From Baylisascaris procyonis (lineage: Eukaryota > Nematoda > Chromadorea > Rhabditida > Ascarididae): a stretch of DNA of 64,000 nt. The translations under genes were made by a program, and so were the position numbers. Location: contig JAZARR010000250.1 in NCBI GenBank assembly GCA_037389465.1, positions 4,201,001 to 4,265,000 of the forward strand, given 5' to 3'. The stretch's first letter is position 1; each line of letters starts with the position of its first letter. A model generated the notes under the pieces. It had not been told where the DNA came from, made no database searches, and saw only the letters and a program-made list of their open reading frames with translations. Of this stretch, positions 1 to 11,701 are shown in pieces.

Positions 1-1082
1 TGTCAACAAAGAGTTATCTATTTTATTTTCCTTAAATCAAGTTTCGATCGTGTGAACAAATTTCTACCGCCTTTTTTTAAATTTCAGCACTCGGATTTTT
101 TCGTGACGACGCAATATGCTAGATATATTTCTTTGCCTTTACTGCAATAAAAAATCGTCGATAGTTTTTTTTTTCATTTTTCGATATTTTTTTTCATAAT
201 TCCAACTTTTTTATTCTCTGTTGACTGCAACATTTGAGTAAATAGCCCACGATAATTCCAATTGCAATATAAGCTTCTATATTTCCCCATGGAATTTGTT
301 TTGGAAAGAAATTTGGTATGTTTATATGTTTGTTGGCATTCAAATGTTCCCAACATTTCAGTGGATTTGAATTCGAACGATTTCAACAATTCATCCAAAG
401 CACATTAATAAAATTCTGGACCTCCTCTCTTCTTTGATTTCCTTATTTCATTGAATTCCATTCATTCGATTGTCTCTTCACTTAAGTTCCACTTTTTGCT
501 AGTTTCCGCTAGTATATAATGTATGAGGATCTTAACTGAGTGGGATGATGGTCAAAAGGAGAAAGACCGTTAAAAGCTTATCGTCTAGCGCCTGGTACGA
601 TTTGTATTTTTCTTTGCACCTTTATTCTGCGGTGATAAGTGACGATTGTGTTTGTGTACGTAGAGGCGGAAAACAGCAGTTGTCGATAGAAACGTGGTTA
701 AAATGAGTTTGTGCTTGAATGTATATACGGAAGTCTCATAAAGTCTGCTCAGTTGTAGAGTAATTATTTGGGACGGTTGCAATAACTATTGGATTGTGGA
801 AATTCTTCGAGATCGTTCCGTTTAGTTGTTTGCATCATTCGCTATTATCACGCTTGAAATATATGTGTTGAACGGTCCAAATATGTTGCTGTCGTAATGC
901 TTCTCTCTTCATAAATTTCATGTATTCGCTCATCAAAAATGCTATGAAAGTGTTCTATTCAATGGATGCAACTTTGTTTGTCGAATTTGAGGACGGCGCC
1001 TATTCCCCAACAGTTCCCATTTTGCTCGATTAATTTATATCAACTGAGCTGATTTGATATCAGGAACTCCGCTGACTCCCTT
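1..1082. other. No recognisable gene
   Basis: AT-rich sequence with several homopolymer T runs (for example 166-175 and 188-195). Open frames are short and none has convincing composition or splice signals. Confidence 0.5.
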
Positions 1083-1250
1083 ATTACATTATAAAATAGT
1101 CAAATAGTCCAGCCGAAGGTTTTTTTTTTTACATTATGAAATAGTCAAATAGTCTAGCCGGAGATTTTTCTTTTACATTATAAAGTAATCAAATAGTCCA
1201 GCTGGAGATCTCCGGCTGGACTATTTATTTCAAATAGTCCAGCCGGCGAT
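1083..1250. repeat. Tandem and inverted repeat cluster
   Basis: Three direct copies of a unit of about 45-60 bases begin near 1083, 1130 and 1174. Each contains an ACATTAT element followed by AATAGTC and a (C/T)AGC(C/T)G(A/G)AG element. The third copy runs into an inverted copy: 1191-1208 and 1209-1226 form an 18-bp palindrome with one mismatch, centred on GGAGATCTCC. A further direct copy of AAATAGTCCAGCCGG follows at 1232. The cluster abuts the 3' end of the small minus-strand ORF at 1230-1346. Confidence 0.8.
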
Positions 1251-1346
1251 CAGCAGTGCAGCAACCAAACCAATTGTATCCAAGCCATACTGCTTCAGAA
1301 TATTTTCAAAAATTCTTCCTTGCTTTAGCCGTTGAAAAAAGGCCAT
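1230..1346 (-). CDS. Small ORF or terminal exon, unrecognised, hydrophobic C terminus
   Basis: The minus-strand ATG at 1346 opens 38 codons ending at TGA 1230-1232: MAFFQRLKQGRIFENILKQY then GLDTIGLVAALLIAGWTI. A basic amphipathic start is followed by a hydrophobic stretch of about 17 residues that could be a membrane segment. The in-frame stop upstream is close, so this is either a complete small ORF or a terminal exon. Its last 15 bases are the unit repeated in the cluster at 1083-1250. I do not recognise the protein. Confidence 0.28.
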   Translation of the reverse strand: MAFFQRLKQGRIFENILKQYGLDTIGLVAALLIAGWTI

Positions 1347-1364
1347 GACATATTGACCAATTCA

Positions 1365-1574
1365 TCAAAATTGTGACAGTGAAATCTTTTCCACTAGAAA
1401 TGCTAATTGCGCATATACGATACCCAACCTATATCTTTTTCTGAGGCTGTGACGTGCGGTTGTTCGTTCTAAGGCGATAGAGTGCGGAGCTTCATTGGAG
1501 TTTGAGGTATTCCGCTTTTGCCTACAAGTCGTCCAAAATGGCAGGCTATATTGTTCGTGCTCTACGCTACACAT
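1365..1574 (-). CDS. Unrecognised ORF, possible upstream exon of 1230-1346
   Basis: A 69-codon minus-strand frame starts with ATG at 1574: MCSVEHEQYSLPFWTTCRQK and continues hydrophilic and basic (ALERTTARHSLRKRYRLGI). It has balanced amino-acid use and higher GC than its surroundings. It lies just upstream, in the transcribed sense, of 1230-1346. Donor-like GT dinucleotides exist near its end, but none is strong. No family recognised. Confidence 0.25.
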   Translation of the reverse strand: MCSVEHEQYSLPFWTTCRQKRNTSNSNEAPHSIALERTTARHSLRKRYRLGIVYAQLAFLVEKISLSQF

Positions 1575-2361
1575 GCATTGAACATTAAATCAACCATAAG
1601 GCCTTCATTACTTATCACCGATCCATTTTGAAGTAGTATGCCATTGTCGTCTCATTGCATTTCCTATATCAGATTAATGAAAAACATTCTAGTTTTCATT
1701 CCCTCCAATTTTAGAAAATATAGCGCTGCCCATCCAAGCTAGATTATGCTTTAGTGCTGAGCATCTTCAGTTGGAAAGTACTGAAATGCCGCCAGCTCAA
1801 ATTTCGGCTTGAATCTTTGTAGTAAACTTATATGCGGCTTCCTTCAGATTCCACTCTCAGGAACGTTTCTGTTCGTCCTCGTCCAAAGTTGACATCGTTT
1901 TCTGCTCAGAAATTTTTTATCATGAATGACGTGTTTAACAGTTTCTAGATGCATACGAGTTGCATATTGCAATAACTTGCATTGTACTTCATGATACTAT
2001 CGCCATGGCATATGTTGTTTATTGCCTTTCAACTTCCGGTTCACTTATCACGGTTTCGGTTTTCACGCTAGTGTTTGCCTATCTCATGTATTAAAATTCG
2101 AACAGTGTTGTTGCGAAGATTTCGTGGACAAAATTCTTGTCCTCTTGTCTTTGCTATTTTGTTTTTCTTTTTACTTTGTTTCTCATTTATGTGAACATAG
2201 ATCTACCTTTTCTGGGATGTTGAAATATAAGAAAATAAAAGGAAGCTGCTTTGATATGCAGTCGGGTGTCACGGCTAAAACACCGCCTTTATACTTCAGA
2301 GGGAAAATTTCTCTCCTTTTGCTTTGTTGTCATAACGCGCTTTCACCTCTTTCACACAGCG

Positions 2362-2477
<116 letters not shown>

Positions 2478-2479
2478 GA

Positions 2480-5400
2480 TGTTATCTGTTGTGTGTCCAG
2501 TAGTATCAGTTCAGGAGCCACTGAAGCTAGAATTATGAAATTCGATGACTATAATGTAAAGCAGGTGATACACCTGCACCAAATTTCAACTTAGTCCGTC
2601 TAATTCCACAAGAGTTATATACCTCTAAATGTGATAAAAAATTTGCATGCATTTTATGCCGATCGAATTTCATATCACGTCGAATTGATCATAGGAAAGC
2701 AATAGTTTCATGTGGAAATTTTTACGAGTGGTCGAATAAGTTGAAATGTGCGGATGTTATTTTGCACATTTTATTTTTCATTTGCAGCCTATGAAATTAG
2801 TTCGCCTGTGGAAAGTAAAGTTGTCTATCGTTCCAGTTTCTTTGATTGCGCCTTTGTAATTGCTTTTTTTTTCGTAAACGAAATATGATTAAAAACTCAT
2901 CTTCTGCAGGATATCTCTTCAAATTCAATTGTTTGCGGCTGCTTCATAGTTATTGTTTGAAGTCACTATTTTATAAACTTGAAATATGCTCACTATGTAT
3001 GTTCTTCCGAAAAGCTTTTTGGGTGATCGTCAAATTCAGATATCATGTTGGTCGCACTCGGTTGTCTCGTCGTTTATCACATTTGCATGCTTGATGGGCT
3101 AATTTTGATTTTTCTGTGATTAGTTGATATTATTACCGACAAATATCGAGTGTAGAACGATGGAAAAAGTTTATTTGTTGTTTCGCCACGTTGCTCTACC
3201 GTCAGACTGAAAAAAAGTTTGATGGAAAAACCTAAAAAAAATGATAGAGAAATATTTTCAACTCTTGTTGCACTTTTTTATTCAATCACTTTCTATTGCA
3301 ATGAAAAACTGCACGCGTATTTGATTGTTTTCTCATGTAGACACTAATCTATTGACGATAAAATAAACAAAGAGGATCGGGCAAACCGGTTGTGGGAGAG
3401 TAAATAGAATGAATGGTGGGGAATAAAAGTAGAATACCTTTTATGCAAATTATAACAAATTGCAAGTTGACGGTTGCTCAGGTAGGATTTCAAGAGTTCG
3501 TCACACCTACGCAAAACCAATAATAGTAACGCTACGATGCACTAGTTGTGGCACAGTTCAAACGGGTCGGTGTCTGTTTTTCAAGCTATCTTTTAATGGC
3601 TTTCATCCAACAAGTGAACAGAGCATAGTTCGTATGCAGTAGTTTTGCTAGAATCCAAATCTCGATGGAGATTAAGTTGAAAGCATCATTCCATCAACAA
3701 CACTTTATTTGATGCTTGTTTTCCGAAGCTGCCAGTTGCTTCCAATTGTAGTAACTCAATAAAACAACTTATAGTTCAGTCAGATATTATCAGTTATCGA
3801 TTGATTACGATTTGTTGTGAGATCGGGGCACTGATGAATGCAAAAAATGTTATCTGTGTGGCTCAGCGTCGAAAAAAAAATGATTTGGAGCGGGCACAAT
3901 GTGTGCTTTTTTGTAGAATTGAATGTGCATAAAAAACCGCATTTATGCCACTGACATTCGTTATCGAGCTGCACGCTTGCCTTTCTCTCCCCTTTTATTC
4001 GACGCGATTATTGATGTGCACTACAAGATCGATGAACTTTTGGCATTACTCCAAGAATCCTAATACTGTTCAACATAAAGGAAACGCGTGCAATTCAAAT
4101 TGAAGCTTCATGGCAACTGCTTCATTGATATAAAACTTAGGACGTCTCAATTATGTCAATACTGATAAGTGAGGATGCTATTTTACCGACAAATAACAAT
4201 CCATAAAGACCTAATCTCCGTTAGTGTTGTCCTTTGTGATGGAAATATCGAGTGGCTCATCGTTTCATCCCAAAAACGGCAAGGGAATCCTAAGGCAGGT
4301 CAGTGCTATATGGGTTTCTTGTAGGGAGCGTAATTTAACTGATATCGCCTCGTAGATACGTTTTCTGTCGCTGTCTATTCATTCACCGCAAGAAAATTCG
4401 TATGAAATCATTGACAGCTGTTGGAGCGATCTCTGATGCGAACGTTGAATCCACAACGTCAAATTTGTTCTGCTTGATGCATTGAATTGTGTTCGAAATG
4501 GATCGTTTCTGGAGAGGTTTGATTCTCCTTAACGCTATTAACTGAAGGATTTAAAGGGCCATAAAAACGATGTTTCGATGGTGGTTTTTGGAGATGGGCT
4601 GAAGTGGATCTAGATGTCTTGCCTGAAATGGGCCTAGATATTTCATTGTGCGTATGAAGGGGCAAATACGACCTCACACTATGTGTTCCTTTTGCAGTGC
4701 TAACATTGTCTTTTCTTTTTTTTTTTTTTTGAAACCGACGCAGAACACAACCAGATAATTTATCGAAAATTTAATGATTGGAATTGACTAGGTTTCTTAC
4801 AATTAACCGGTAATTTCCTTCCATCCCTTCCCATTCGGTCCTCCAGATGTCATTATAAAATCACATAAACTAACTACTTAACGTCGCTATAAAACGTCGG
4901 TTAAGAATTATCTGTTGCACTTTTTAAAATTTATATCTCAACGACAAACTGCTTATTTTGAAATGGCGATCAGCCATTTTATTTTTCCTTATGCGAAACC
5001 ATTTTATCAGTAACTCTTTTATTAACTGTTAATCTATTTCATTATTAGCATTTACTTACTCTCAAGCGTTTATCTAGAACGTCCATCTCTTCCTCAGTTA
5101 CACACTTTTATAGTATTCAGAAAAAGAAAAATTGTTTTTATTTTCAAGAACGCGTACAAACATTGACGAATACATCGCGTATTAAGAGAGTTTTAAGCCG
5201 AAAAGGAAGGGGAAGAAGATAAAGAAGGGGAGAATATGTACAGAATATTAGAAATCTGCGCGCTGTTCAAGTCATAAAACATCTTTTCATTAATTCCTAT
5301 TTAATTTAAATTATTAATACAGTTTAAATTATAAATTAACGTTATCTGCATATCACGTTTTCAAATTATTCACAAGGTTTCACTCTTTCTTTGTGATGAA

Positions 5401-5950
5401 ATATTGCCGAATAACGCGGAACAGTAATATAATCCAGTAAATATGTATTTATATTCTTGTAGTGTTGTCTTCTACGCCATTTATCAAGGATTTTCGGAAG
5501 CAAAGAGTTCTTAGTCATTTTGTTCATAGAGTTGTGAGCCCATATTTGCATTCGTTCCCTTAATGCATATTTGTACATTATCAGTTACGAAATGATTTGC
5601 ACTTTTCCCAAGTGTTTGTCTATTCACTTTTACAATTCTTAAATTTATTTTGCATGTATTTCGTTTTTGCATATTCAGATCTGCAGTTTTTGCATCATTT
5701 TCTTTTTCAAATTTCCAACACGATCTGCTAGTTATGTAATTTGCGATTTGCACATGATAATGCAAATGTATGTTTTTGTGTCCATCTATCCGTGGAATAG
5801 TTCTGTATTGACCACCCAGCTGTTCCTCTCCTGTTCTTGCGTAGGGTATATATTATTATGTGTGAAGATGGCCAACAATAGAAAACAGGATATAGTTTGT
5901 CCCCAAAGATTCGTGAACAAGCAATATAAATAAACAAAAGCGAGAAAATC
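2480..5950. other. No recognisable gene
   Basis: AT-rich, with short open frames on both strands and poly-T runs (for example 4719-4732). I see no splice-site/ORF combination that stands out, no repeats beyond short runs, and no RNA gene. Confidence 0.45.
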
Positions 5951-5959
5951 ACTATAAAA

Positions 5960-6600
5960 ATTGAGCCTACGCTCCTTTGTTGTTCATTATCGATTGAACT
6001 GCGGATCGCTTTCCGCTGTCTGCTTCAGTCAGCTCCCAGTTGACGCGTGGCATTCTCCTGATCCACTGTCGCTTTGTCTGCTTTGCCCGCTGACGTTGAT
6101 CCAACTACGTTCACCGCTGGAGTCAACGCTCCCGACCACTGAACTCCCGTCTGCGACCAGCCTAGTTGTCGCGCTTCAATTATTGATCGCGCTTCTTCAA
6201 TTATTGACGCCGTCTCGCTCGCCAATGATCACTTTTTGGTTCAATCCGTTACCCAGGAATATTCAATCCACGTTGAGGTGGCTCGTCTTATAATACAAAT
6301 ATCAGATTCAGCTAGTGCAACCGACTTGTGCACCTCATCACTGCTATGTGAACTACACCTTAAACTTGGGTAATTAAATCTTTATTCACATGTACAAACA
6401 ATAAAAACGCGACGAAAAAACTATCAGAGACGCACATCATATTATAACCCGACTTAAAACACGCATGTTTATTTCACAGGCACATCTTACTGGGCAAGTA
6501 TACAACTACAACATGACAAAGAATGCACGGACATAAACAGAAAACATTGAAGGCGCAATCCCGATCCACGACGCTCACTGTACAATAGTTGCCAAAACGT
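5960..6600 (-). other. GC-richer island containing an SL1-like sequence and a short ORF
   Basis: This segment is distinctly GC-richer than its surroundings, especially 5990-6240. Read on the minus strand, it contains an SL1-like sequence (6359-6380), then about 130 bases, then an ATG at 6225 opening 66 codons (MASETASIIEEARSIIEARQ, hydrophilic, ends TGA). An AATAAA lies a few bases 5' of the SL-like element. It could be a retroposed trans-spliced transcript, a fragment of a retroelement (leader plus start of a gag-like ORF), or a divergent SL RNA locus. Confidence 0.4.
6265..6380 (-). ncRNA. Candidate spliced-leader (SL1-like) RNA gene or pseudogene
   Basis: The minus-strand sequence starting at 6380 contains TTTAATTACCCAAGTTT, the invariant core of nematode SL1. 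Over the full 22-nt leader it matches at 20 positions (differences at positions 2 and 20). It is followed directly by GT, as the leader/intron junction of an SL RNA would be. Downstream come a small hairpin (6315-6319 with 6329-6333), an imperfect Sm-like ATATTTG (6294-6303), and a 4-bp hairpin (6268-6281), so the length of about 115 nt is in the SL RNA range. The substitutions, poor Sm site and single copy favour a pseudogene or a retroposed mRNA leader. Confidence 0.35.
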
Positions 6601-9600
6601 TGGGGATCATTTGTATAGCCTTTTTGTTGATGCCTTCTGATATTATGGCCCGCCCTTTCTTTGTGGCTGACCCCAGAAGTTGTTTATGCACTAATTCGAT
6701 GTGCATAACAACTTTTCCGATTTCCATTTGCCCTAATTAGATGAGCATAATAACTTTCATGATGTGTTTATGCTAACTTCGCGTCTTTATGCTCTTATTG
6801 AAGACAAAGTGCTAACATGCCCTCTTTGTACCATTCGCACATGCATTCCGCTTTTTGTGCAAAAACGTATCTCAGTGATCCGTCAACAAGCTCAACTCCA
6901 TTTGTTCATTTTCACTCACTCGATATGGATAAAAGCTTTGACGACGTTTATATCTCCAACTCAATGTGCATATCAACTTTTATGATCAGTCAATATCCCG
7001 AACTCCGTTTGCCTTTATTTCAATGACACACTCAATTCTGCACTAAATAATTCTGCGCTTTATTTAACACTCAATTTATCTCTCAATTTCCTTATTTGTT
7101 CGCGCGGCCGCGACAAGTTCCAATTTAGAGTACCACTAAAGTCAAATTTTGGAAATGTGCTGAAATTTCAACTTTCAAAATCTCAACCCAAGGACCATAG
7201 AATGTTCTCGTTTGTGAACTGTGAAATCATTTTTAGACATTAAACATGAGAAAAGAATATGCTTTCGGTTTTTCGACGTGGGATCATATTACGAAATAAA
7301 GTGGAAATCATATGAGAGGGCCCGACACGATAGGGGCATGCTACACTTCGATCATTTGACTAACCAGTTTCATGAGTTATCAGCATAAAAAACGTGCTGA
7401 ATAATACCGTCGTATTTATAGTCCATACGAAATCATTCATTAAATGATATTTTTTTCTTTCTACTTAGTCGGTGTAAAGTGATTCGTAAATTTTTTGAGC
7501 GTTTAAACGTCTGTAATTTATTTTGATGATGACAAATCAGCGTGAAGCAGGTGAGTCTATAATGCTGTGCTACATAGCAAACATCACATGATTCAAACTT
7601 CACTGATCCAGAAACGAAACCATGCAGACTACGCTGTGCCTGTTAGATTGGATCATATTTTGAATGAAGCATAATTCGACCTTATATGATGCATGTTCTA
7701 TCACCACCTTTTTGTGCACTAATTTCTTAAAAGGCTGTGAAAAAGAATCTTTTATGTGATTATGCAAGTGGTTGGCTTCATTAAAAGTTAACAGTATTAA
7801 CTGGTCTCTTTATTAGTTATTCATAATTTGTAAAATTGGCAGTTGAGAGGAAGGAAATGCAAAAGAAGTCTATACCATGCCAACCTCTTCGGCGTGCTTC
7901 TTCATTTGCTTTTTTCTAGAAAACATGCCTAAAATGGTTCCAGAGCAGCTGCTGTGCAAAGCCTACATGCGCGAATGCGCTTATGTACTACATTGGATTT
8001 GGGGCGTTCTGCATGAGTGTGCAAAATTATGGAAAAGCATACTTAAAAATGAAGCGAATAGCTCGATGAATGGCTGTCCCTTTCTCTTTTTGAACGAACC
8101 CTTATATGGCATCATTCAAATTGATGTGTCGTATTCAGCACATCGAATGGTTAAAATTTATCTAATTACTCAGAGTTACTTAATCACTGGAATTTGAATA
8201 TCTGATGGATCGTGCTGAATTTTTTATTTTGCCATCGCATTCGTATGTAAAGTCAAACGATCGGTGGCATTGACATGTGAAGGAAATATTGGAATCACTT
8301 GTAAACAATCTGCGGATTGTATTGCATGTCCTTGAGAGCAGTGACGTGTCGCTTAAATTTTCTTTCCTTAAAGGAGGAAGTGCACTGAATGGATGGCAAA
8401 AATGAATTCTTTCTGCAATTTGGCGGTCAAACATTCGGTTACTCTAGTACACAAAAATAAACGAGAAATTTTATGCTAATGCTTCCTCTTAGTGGACGAT
8501 TGATTATGCAAATATTCGGCCGAAAATCTTTTGTTTTTACATCCAACTTGTTGCAAAGCAATTCTTGCATGTACGGATTTCAAAATTCTTCTTAGCTTTG
8601 GGGCTGTGTCATTTACTTTTATTTCTACGGCGTTTTCGGATCACGAGGTGAAATTCCTGATGAACAGCTAGGTTACAGGTACGAATACATACCACATACA
8701 TTGATACGACATTGCCATATTACGTTTCTGCAAATTGGGTCATAAAAAGTGCATCAAAACCGAGCCTAAGTGCGGAAATTTTCTTCGTGAGCGCGAAATC
8801 TGCTTTTTGTGAAAGCATTCATATTTTGTGGTTATGACTGCAAGTCAGCCATGAGGATGCTGAGATCTTGCATACGGTGCATGGTAATTTCTGATATAAT
8901 GATAAATAAAGGACCTTATCTCTGATATACTGATATATTGGTAATATTGTCGCTGACAGATGCTCATGTGTAGCACCGACGTACTAATTGTTATCATTAT
9001 ACTTTAATGTTGTAGAAATCGTTCCTTCATATCCTGCATCCAATTCAAGTTTCAACTAGTGAACATCACTAGGTATGACATCGTTCCTTACACAGTTGAT
9101 TTCCCCATAGACGGATACTTCATGATTGCATTTATGCAAACAGCACAGAGCAAAATAAAAAAAATAAAAAATTGAATGCGAAGATATATGAACATATAAC
9201 GTTCAATATATGAGCTAATCTCACAGTGGGATTTATTTGCTGTTGCTGACGAGTAAGTGAGTCTCACTGTTGAGAGTTGTGCGGTCTCAGTGCATTTACT
9301 AGCCAATTTCCCCCACATTCAACCAGCATTAATGTTGCTTTCGACTGTGTACAAAACATTGAAGCTAGATGTTTCCAACCTGGCCACTATTATTATTTCC
9401 AATTCGGTTTTGCAATTTTTCTCCGAAAAAGACATTAGAGTAGCAATCCATCTGCCATCTATGCTTTCGTACATCCGTGTCCATGAAACCACTGAAGTCG
9501 GAGCTTCGAAGTTTCTTGTGTGCAGTGCGCACTATTCATTGACCATCTTTGCCTTATTCCACAATTCATCAATTTGAAGTGGAAACTATAGACGATTGAA

Positions 9601-10255
9601 GGTGGAAAAAATTGCATGCATTTTGCATCGAGTGAGTTTTCATTTTACAACAACAAACGATTTTTTATAGACGATTTGTACGAGCTGTCGCTTTAGATAA
9701 ATTTAACTCGCATTATTTCTATAGATTTGTGTTTGTTTATATGATTAAAATTATTCTGAGTAGTAAAGCCACCTGAGGAAAAGCTTTCAGTTAACTTAAA
9801 GGTTCAAGTGAAATTGCAGTTTGTTTCGTTTACTGGAATGGGTTATTTAGATGAGCGAGGTGCAGAGGGGATTTATATCTCACAAATTTCTTCATCATTC
9901 CCTTGTCTACGAATAGTTACATAGTAAAAATTCACCACAGAAACATTCTTTGTGCAAGATAGATGTTGATAATATATAAGACGCTCGCAGTTTCTTAGCA
10001 GTTGATATTATTTAGCACTCGGAGCGCATTATATTTAAAATTTTTTTACCTCTCTAATGTGCTTGAAAAATGGTTTTCTTTTCATTGGAATGCTTTTATG
10101 ATTTCTTTATCAATAATAAAGTAGAACAGCAACGTATCGGAAATGCGACGATCGATGTTTTGTTTACTACATTGTTGTCTAATAGAATTCACCTTTTTCA
10201 AGTTTTGTGAAGTTTTTAGACGTATGATTTTTTTTTTTTTTGAGATCATTCCTCG
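6600..10255. other. No recognisable gene; a few open frames of 84-106 codons
   Basis: Open frames at 7877-8197 (plus, ATG), 8180-8434 (minus, ATG) and 9257-9577 (plus) have mixed composition but no splice context, homology I recognise, or overlap-free support. I do not call them genes. A NotI-type GCGGCCGC lies near 7104-7111. Confidence 0.4.
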
Positions 10256-10258
10256 CAG

Positions 10259-10567
10259 CTAGCAATAGTTGCACTCATCATTCGTTGTACGTTGTGTCAG
10301 TCGTTGTCCCTCCATGTCTATTTGTCCTTCCCTGTCTGTAAACAGTGAATAGGTTAGTTTGTGAATGTCGTTGCAATCGCTTTCTAAAACTCTTCGGTGC
10401 GCTGCACGATCTTTGATGCTATAAACTGGATCGCAGTGATGCAATTGTTGTTCCGTTTTTAGTTGATGCAATGCTTGACACACCTCTTTAGGACATCCAT
10501 GTATCACTTTATTGTGATATTGATCGATATTGGAAAAATGCTTTAAATAACAAACACTTTTCTTCAT
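10259..10567 (-). CDS. Unrecognised hydrophilic ORF, 102 codons
   Basis: ATG at 10567 to TAG at 10259. It starts MKKSVCYLKHFSNIDQYHNK and continues with balanced composition (HGCPKEVCQALHQLKTEQQL, DPVYSIKDRAAHRRVLESDC) and eight cysteines. There is no low-complexity content and no competing plus-strand frame. It could be a small gene or an exon. A second minus-strand ORF lies just upstream (10642-11001). No family recognised. Confidence 0.33.
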   Translation of the reverse strand: MKKSVCYLKHFSNIDQYHNKVIHGCPKEVCQALHQLKTEQQLHHCDPVYSIKDRAAHRRVLESDCNDIHKLTYSLFTDREGQIDMEGQRLTQRTTNDECNYC

Positions 10568-10641
10568 TGACCATCAAATTACCATTCTTATAACTGCATT
10601 ACAAAGAGGGAAATATTTGCGTCGTTGATATTTTACCGTTT

Positions 10642-11001
10642 TTACCGTTTTTGATCTATGGATCGTATTTCGTTTATAAAACTTTCAAAAGTTTGCGTCG
10701 TTGATATTTGCGTCATGCTGTTTTTTTTGTTTTTTTTTGTTTTTGTTTTTGTTTTTTTTTTTTTGCATAGACATTCTAAAACCTCAATTGTGTTTACTGA
10801 TAGACAAAGCAAATGATTGTTGCAAAATGATGTGAATATTTGAATGACAAGCACACAACAAGATTGACAAATTTCAGGATCAATTAATAAGGAAATCACC
10901 TCAAGAATGAGGAAATCAGTTTCAGCGTTTTTATAGTTTCCGAATGCATCATAAATTTCATTTTTTCCTCGGAATTGCATTTTCCACACTTCATTGCACA
11001 T
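10642..11001 (-). CDS. Unrecognised ORF, 119 codons, with Lys/Thr run
   Basis: ATG at 11001 opens MCNEVWKMQFRGKNEIYDAF, then a hydrophobic, Cys-containing middle (ILEVISLLIDPEICQSCCVL). Then comes a poly-Lys/Thr run caused by A-rich sequence at about 10725-10765, and a polar tail. The first 75 residues look protein-like. The Lys run may be an intronic or intergenic artefact, so the true coding end, if any, may be before it. It is adjacent and co-oriented to 10259-10567. Confidence 0.28.
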   Translation of the reverse strand: MCNEVWKMQFRGKNEIYDAFGNYKNAETDFLILEVISLLIDPEICQSCCVLVIQIFTSFCNNHLLCLSVNTIEVLECLCKKKKTKTKTKKNKKNSMTQISTTQTFESFINEIRSIDQKR

Positions 11002-11509
11002 AATGATCAGCCAAATGCAGTGAAATATGCCCTAGTTTTAGCCAGCTAAACAATATTTTTACAGCTTTTTTAGTGACATTTAATGCCAGCTTCAGCTATC
11101 AATACTTTGACCTAAACTATGCATGAACCATGTGTTTTTGAAATTAGTGAACTTGAATTTTAGAAATGTATCTGCATATATAACTATTTGAACATCGCGT
11201 ACATCACTCGTATTCACCATCGTAAACTTAATTCATACAGAGATTGGACTTTTTGTTATTTGCTCTTTTGTTGTGTCATTTATTTAGAGGTAAATTGTTT
11301 GCTTTATTCTCCAGTAACGAAAACTGAATACGCCACCTGTAAACTTTTTTATTTTCACCAGCAAATTTTTTTTTTTCGGAGAGGTAAACCATCCAACCAC
11401 TTGCGCTGATTGTGAGTGATAAAAAAATTGCGAAGCACAAAATGTTACATCATGGAAAATTTGGCCTCTTCTTTAAAAATTGTTGTTTAGAGAAGTTGAA
11501 CATGATTTA

Positions 11510-11552
11510 TACACTTTATTTTCATATTCCGTACACTTTATTTTCATATTCC
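11510..11552. repeat. 21-base direct duplication
   Basis: TACACTTTATTTTCATATTCC occurs, split here as TACACTTTATT + TTCATATTCC, at 11510-11530 and 11532-11552, separated by one base and identical in sequence. Confidence 0.85.
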
Positions 11553-11652
11553 AATTTATCTCCACATTTTGTAACATTTTTTTAACTTTCGAATTTTTCC
11601 TAAATAAGTATCTGTAGGAAGCAAAACGTCATTCCATAGGACGCTTTTTTTT

Positions 11653-11701
11653 AAATTCTTTCAAGGTGTCGTTTTCAACAGAGGGCACCTTGAAAGAATT
11701 T
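11653..11701. repeat. Perfect 16-bp inverted repeat (hairpin)
   Basis: AAATTCTTTCAAGGTG at 11653-11668 is exactly complementary to CACCTTGAAAGAATTT at 11686-11701, with a 17-base loop. Confidence 0.9.

Noticed and set aside
9257..9577. 106-codon plus-strand frame with mixed composition
   Set aside because: No ATG near its start, no clear splice sites, no family recognised; kept only as part of the region note.
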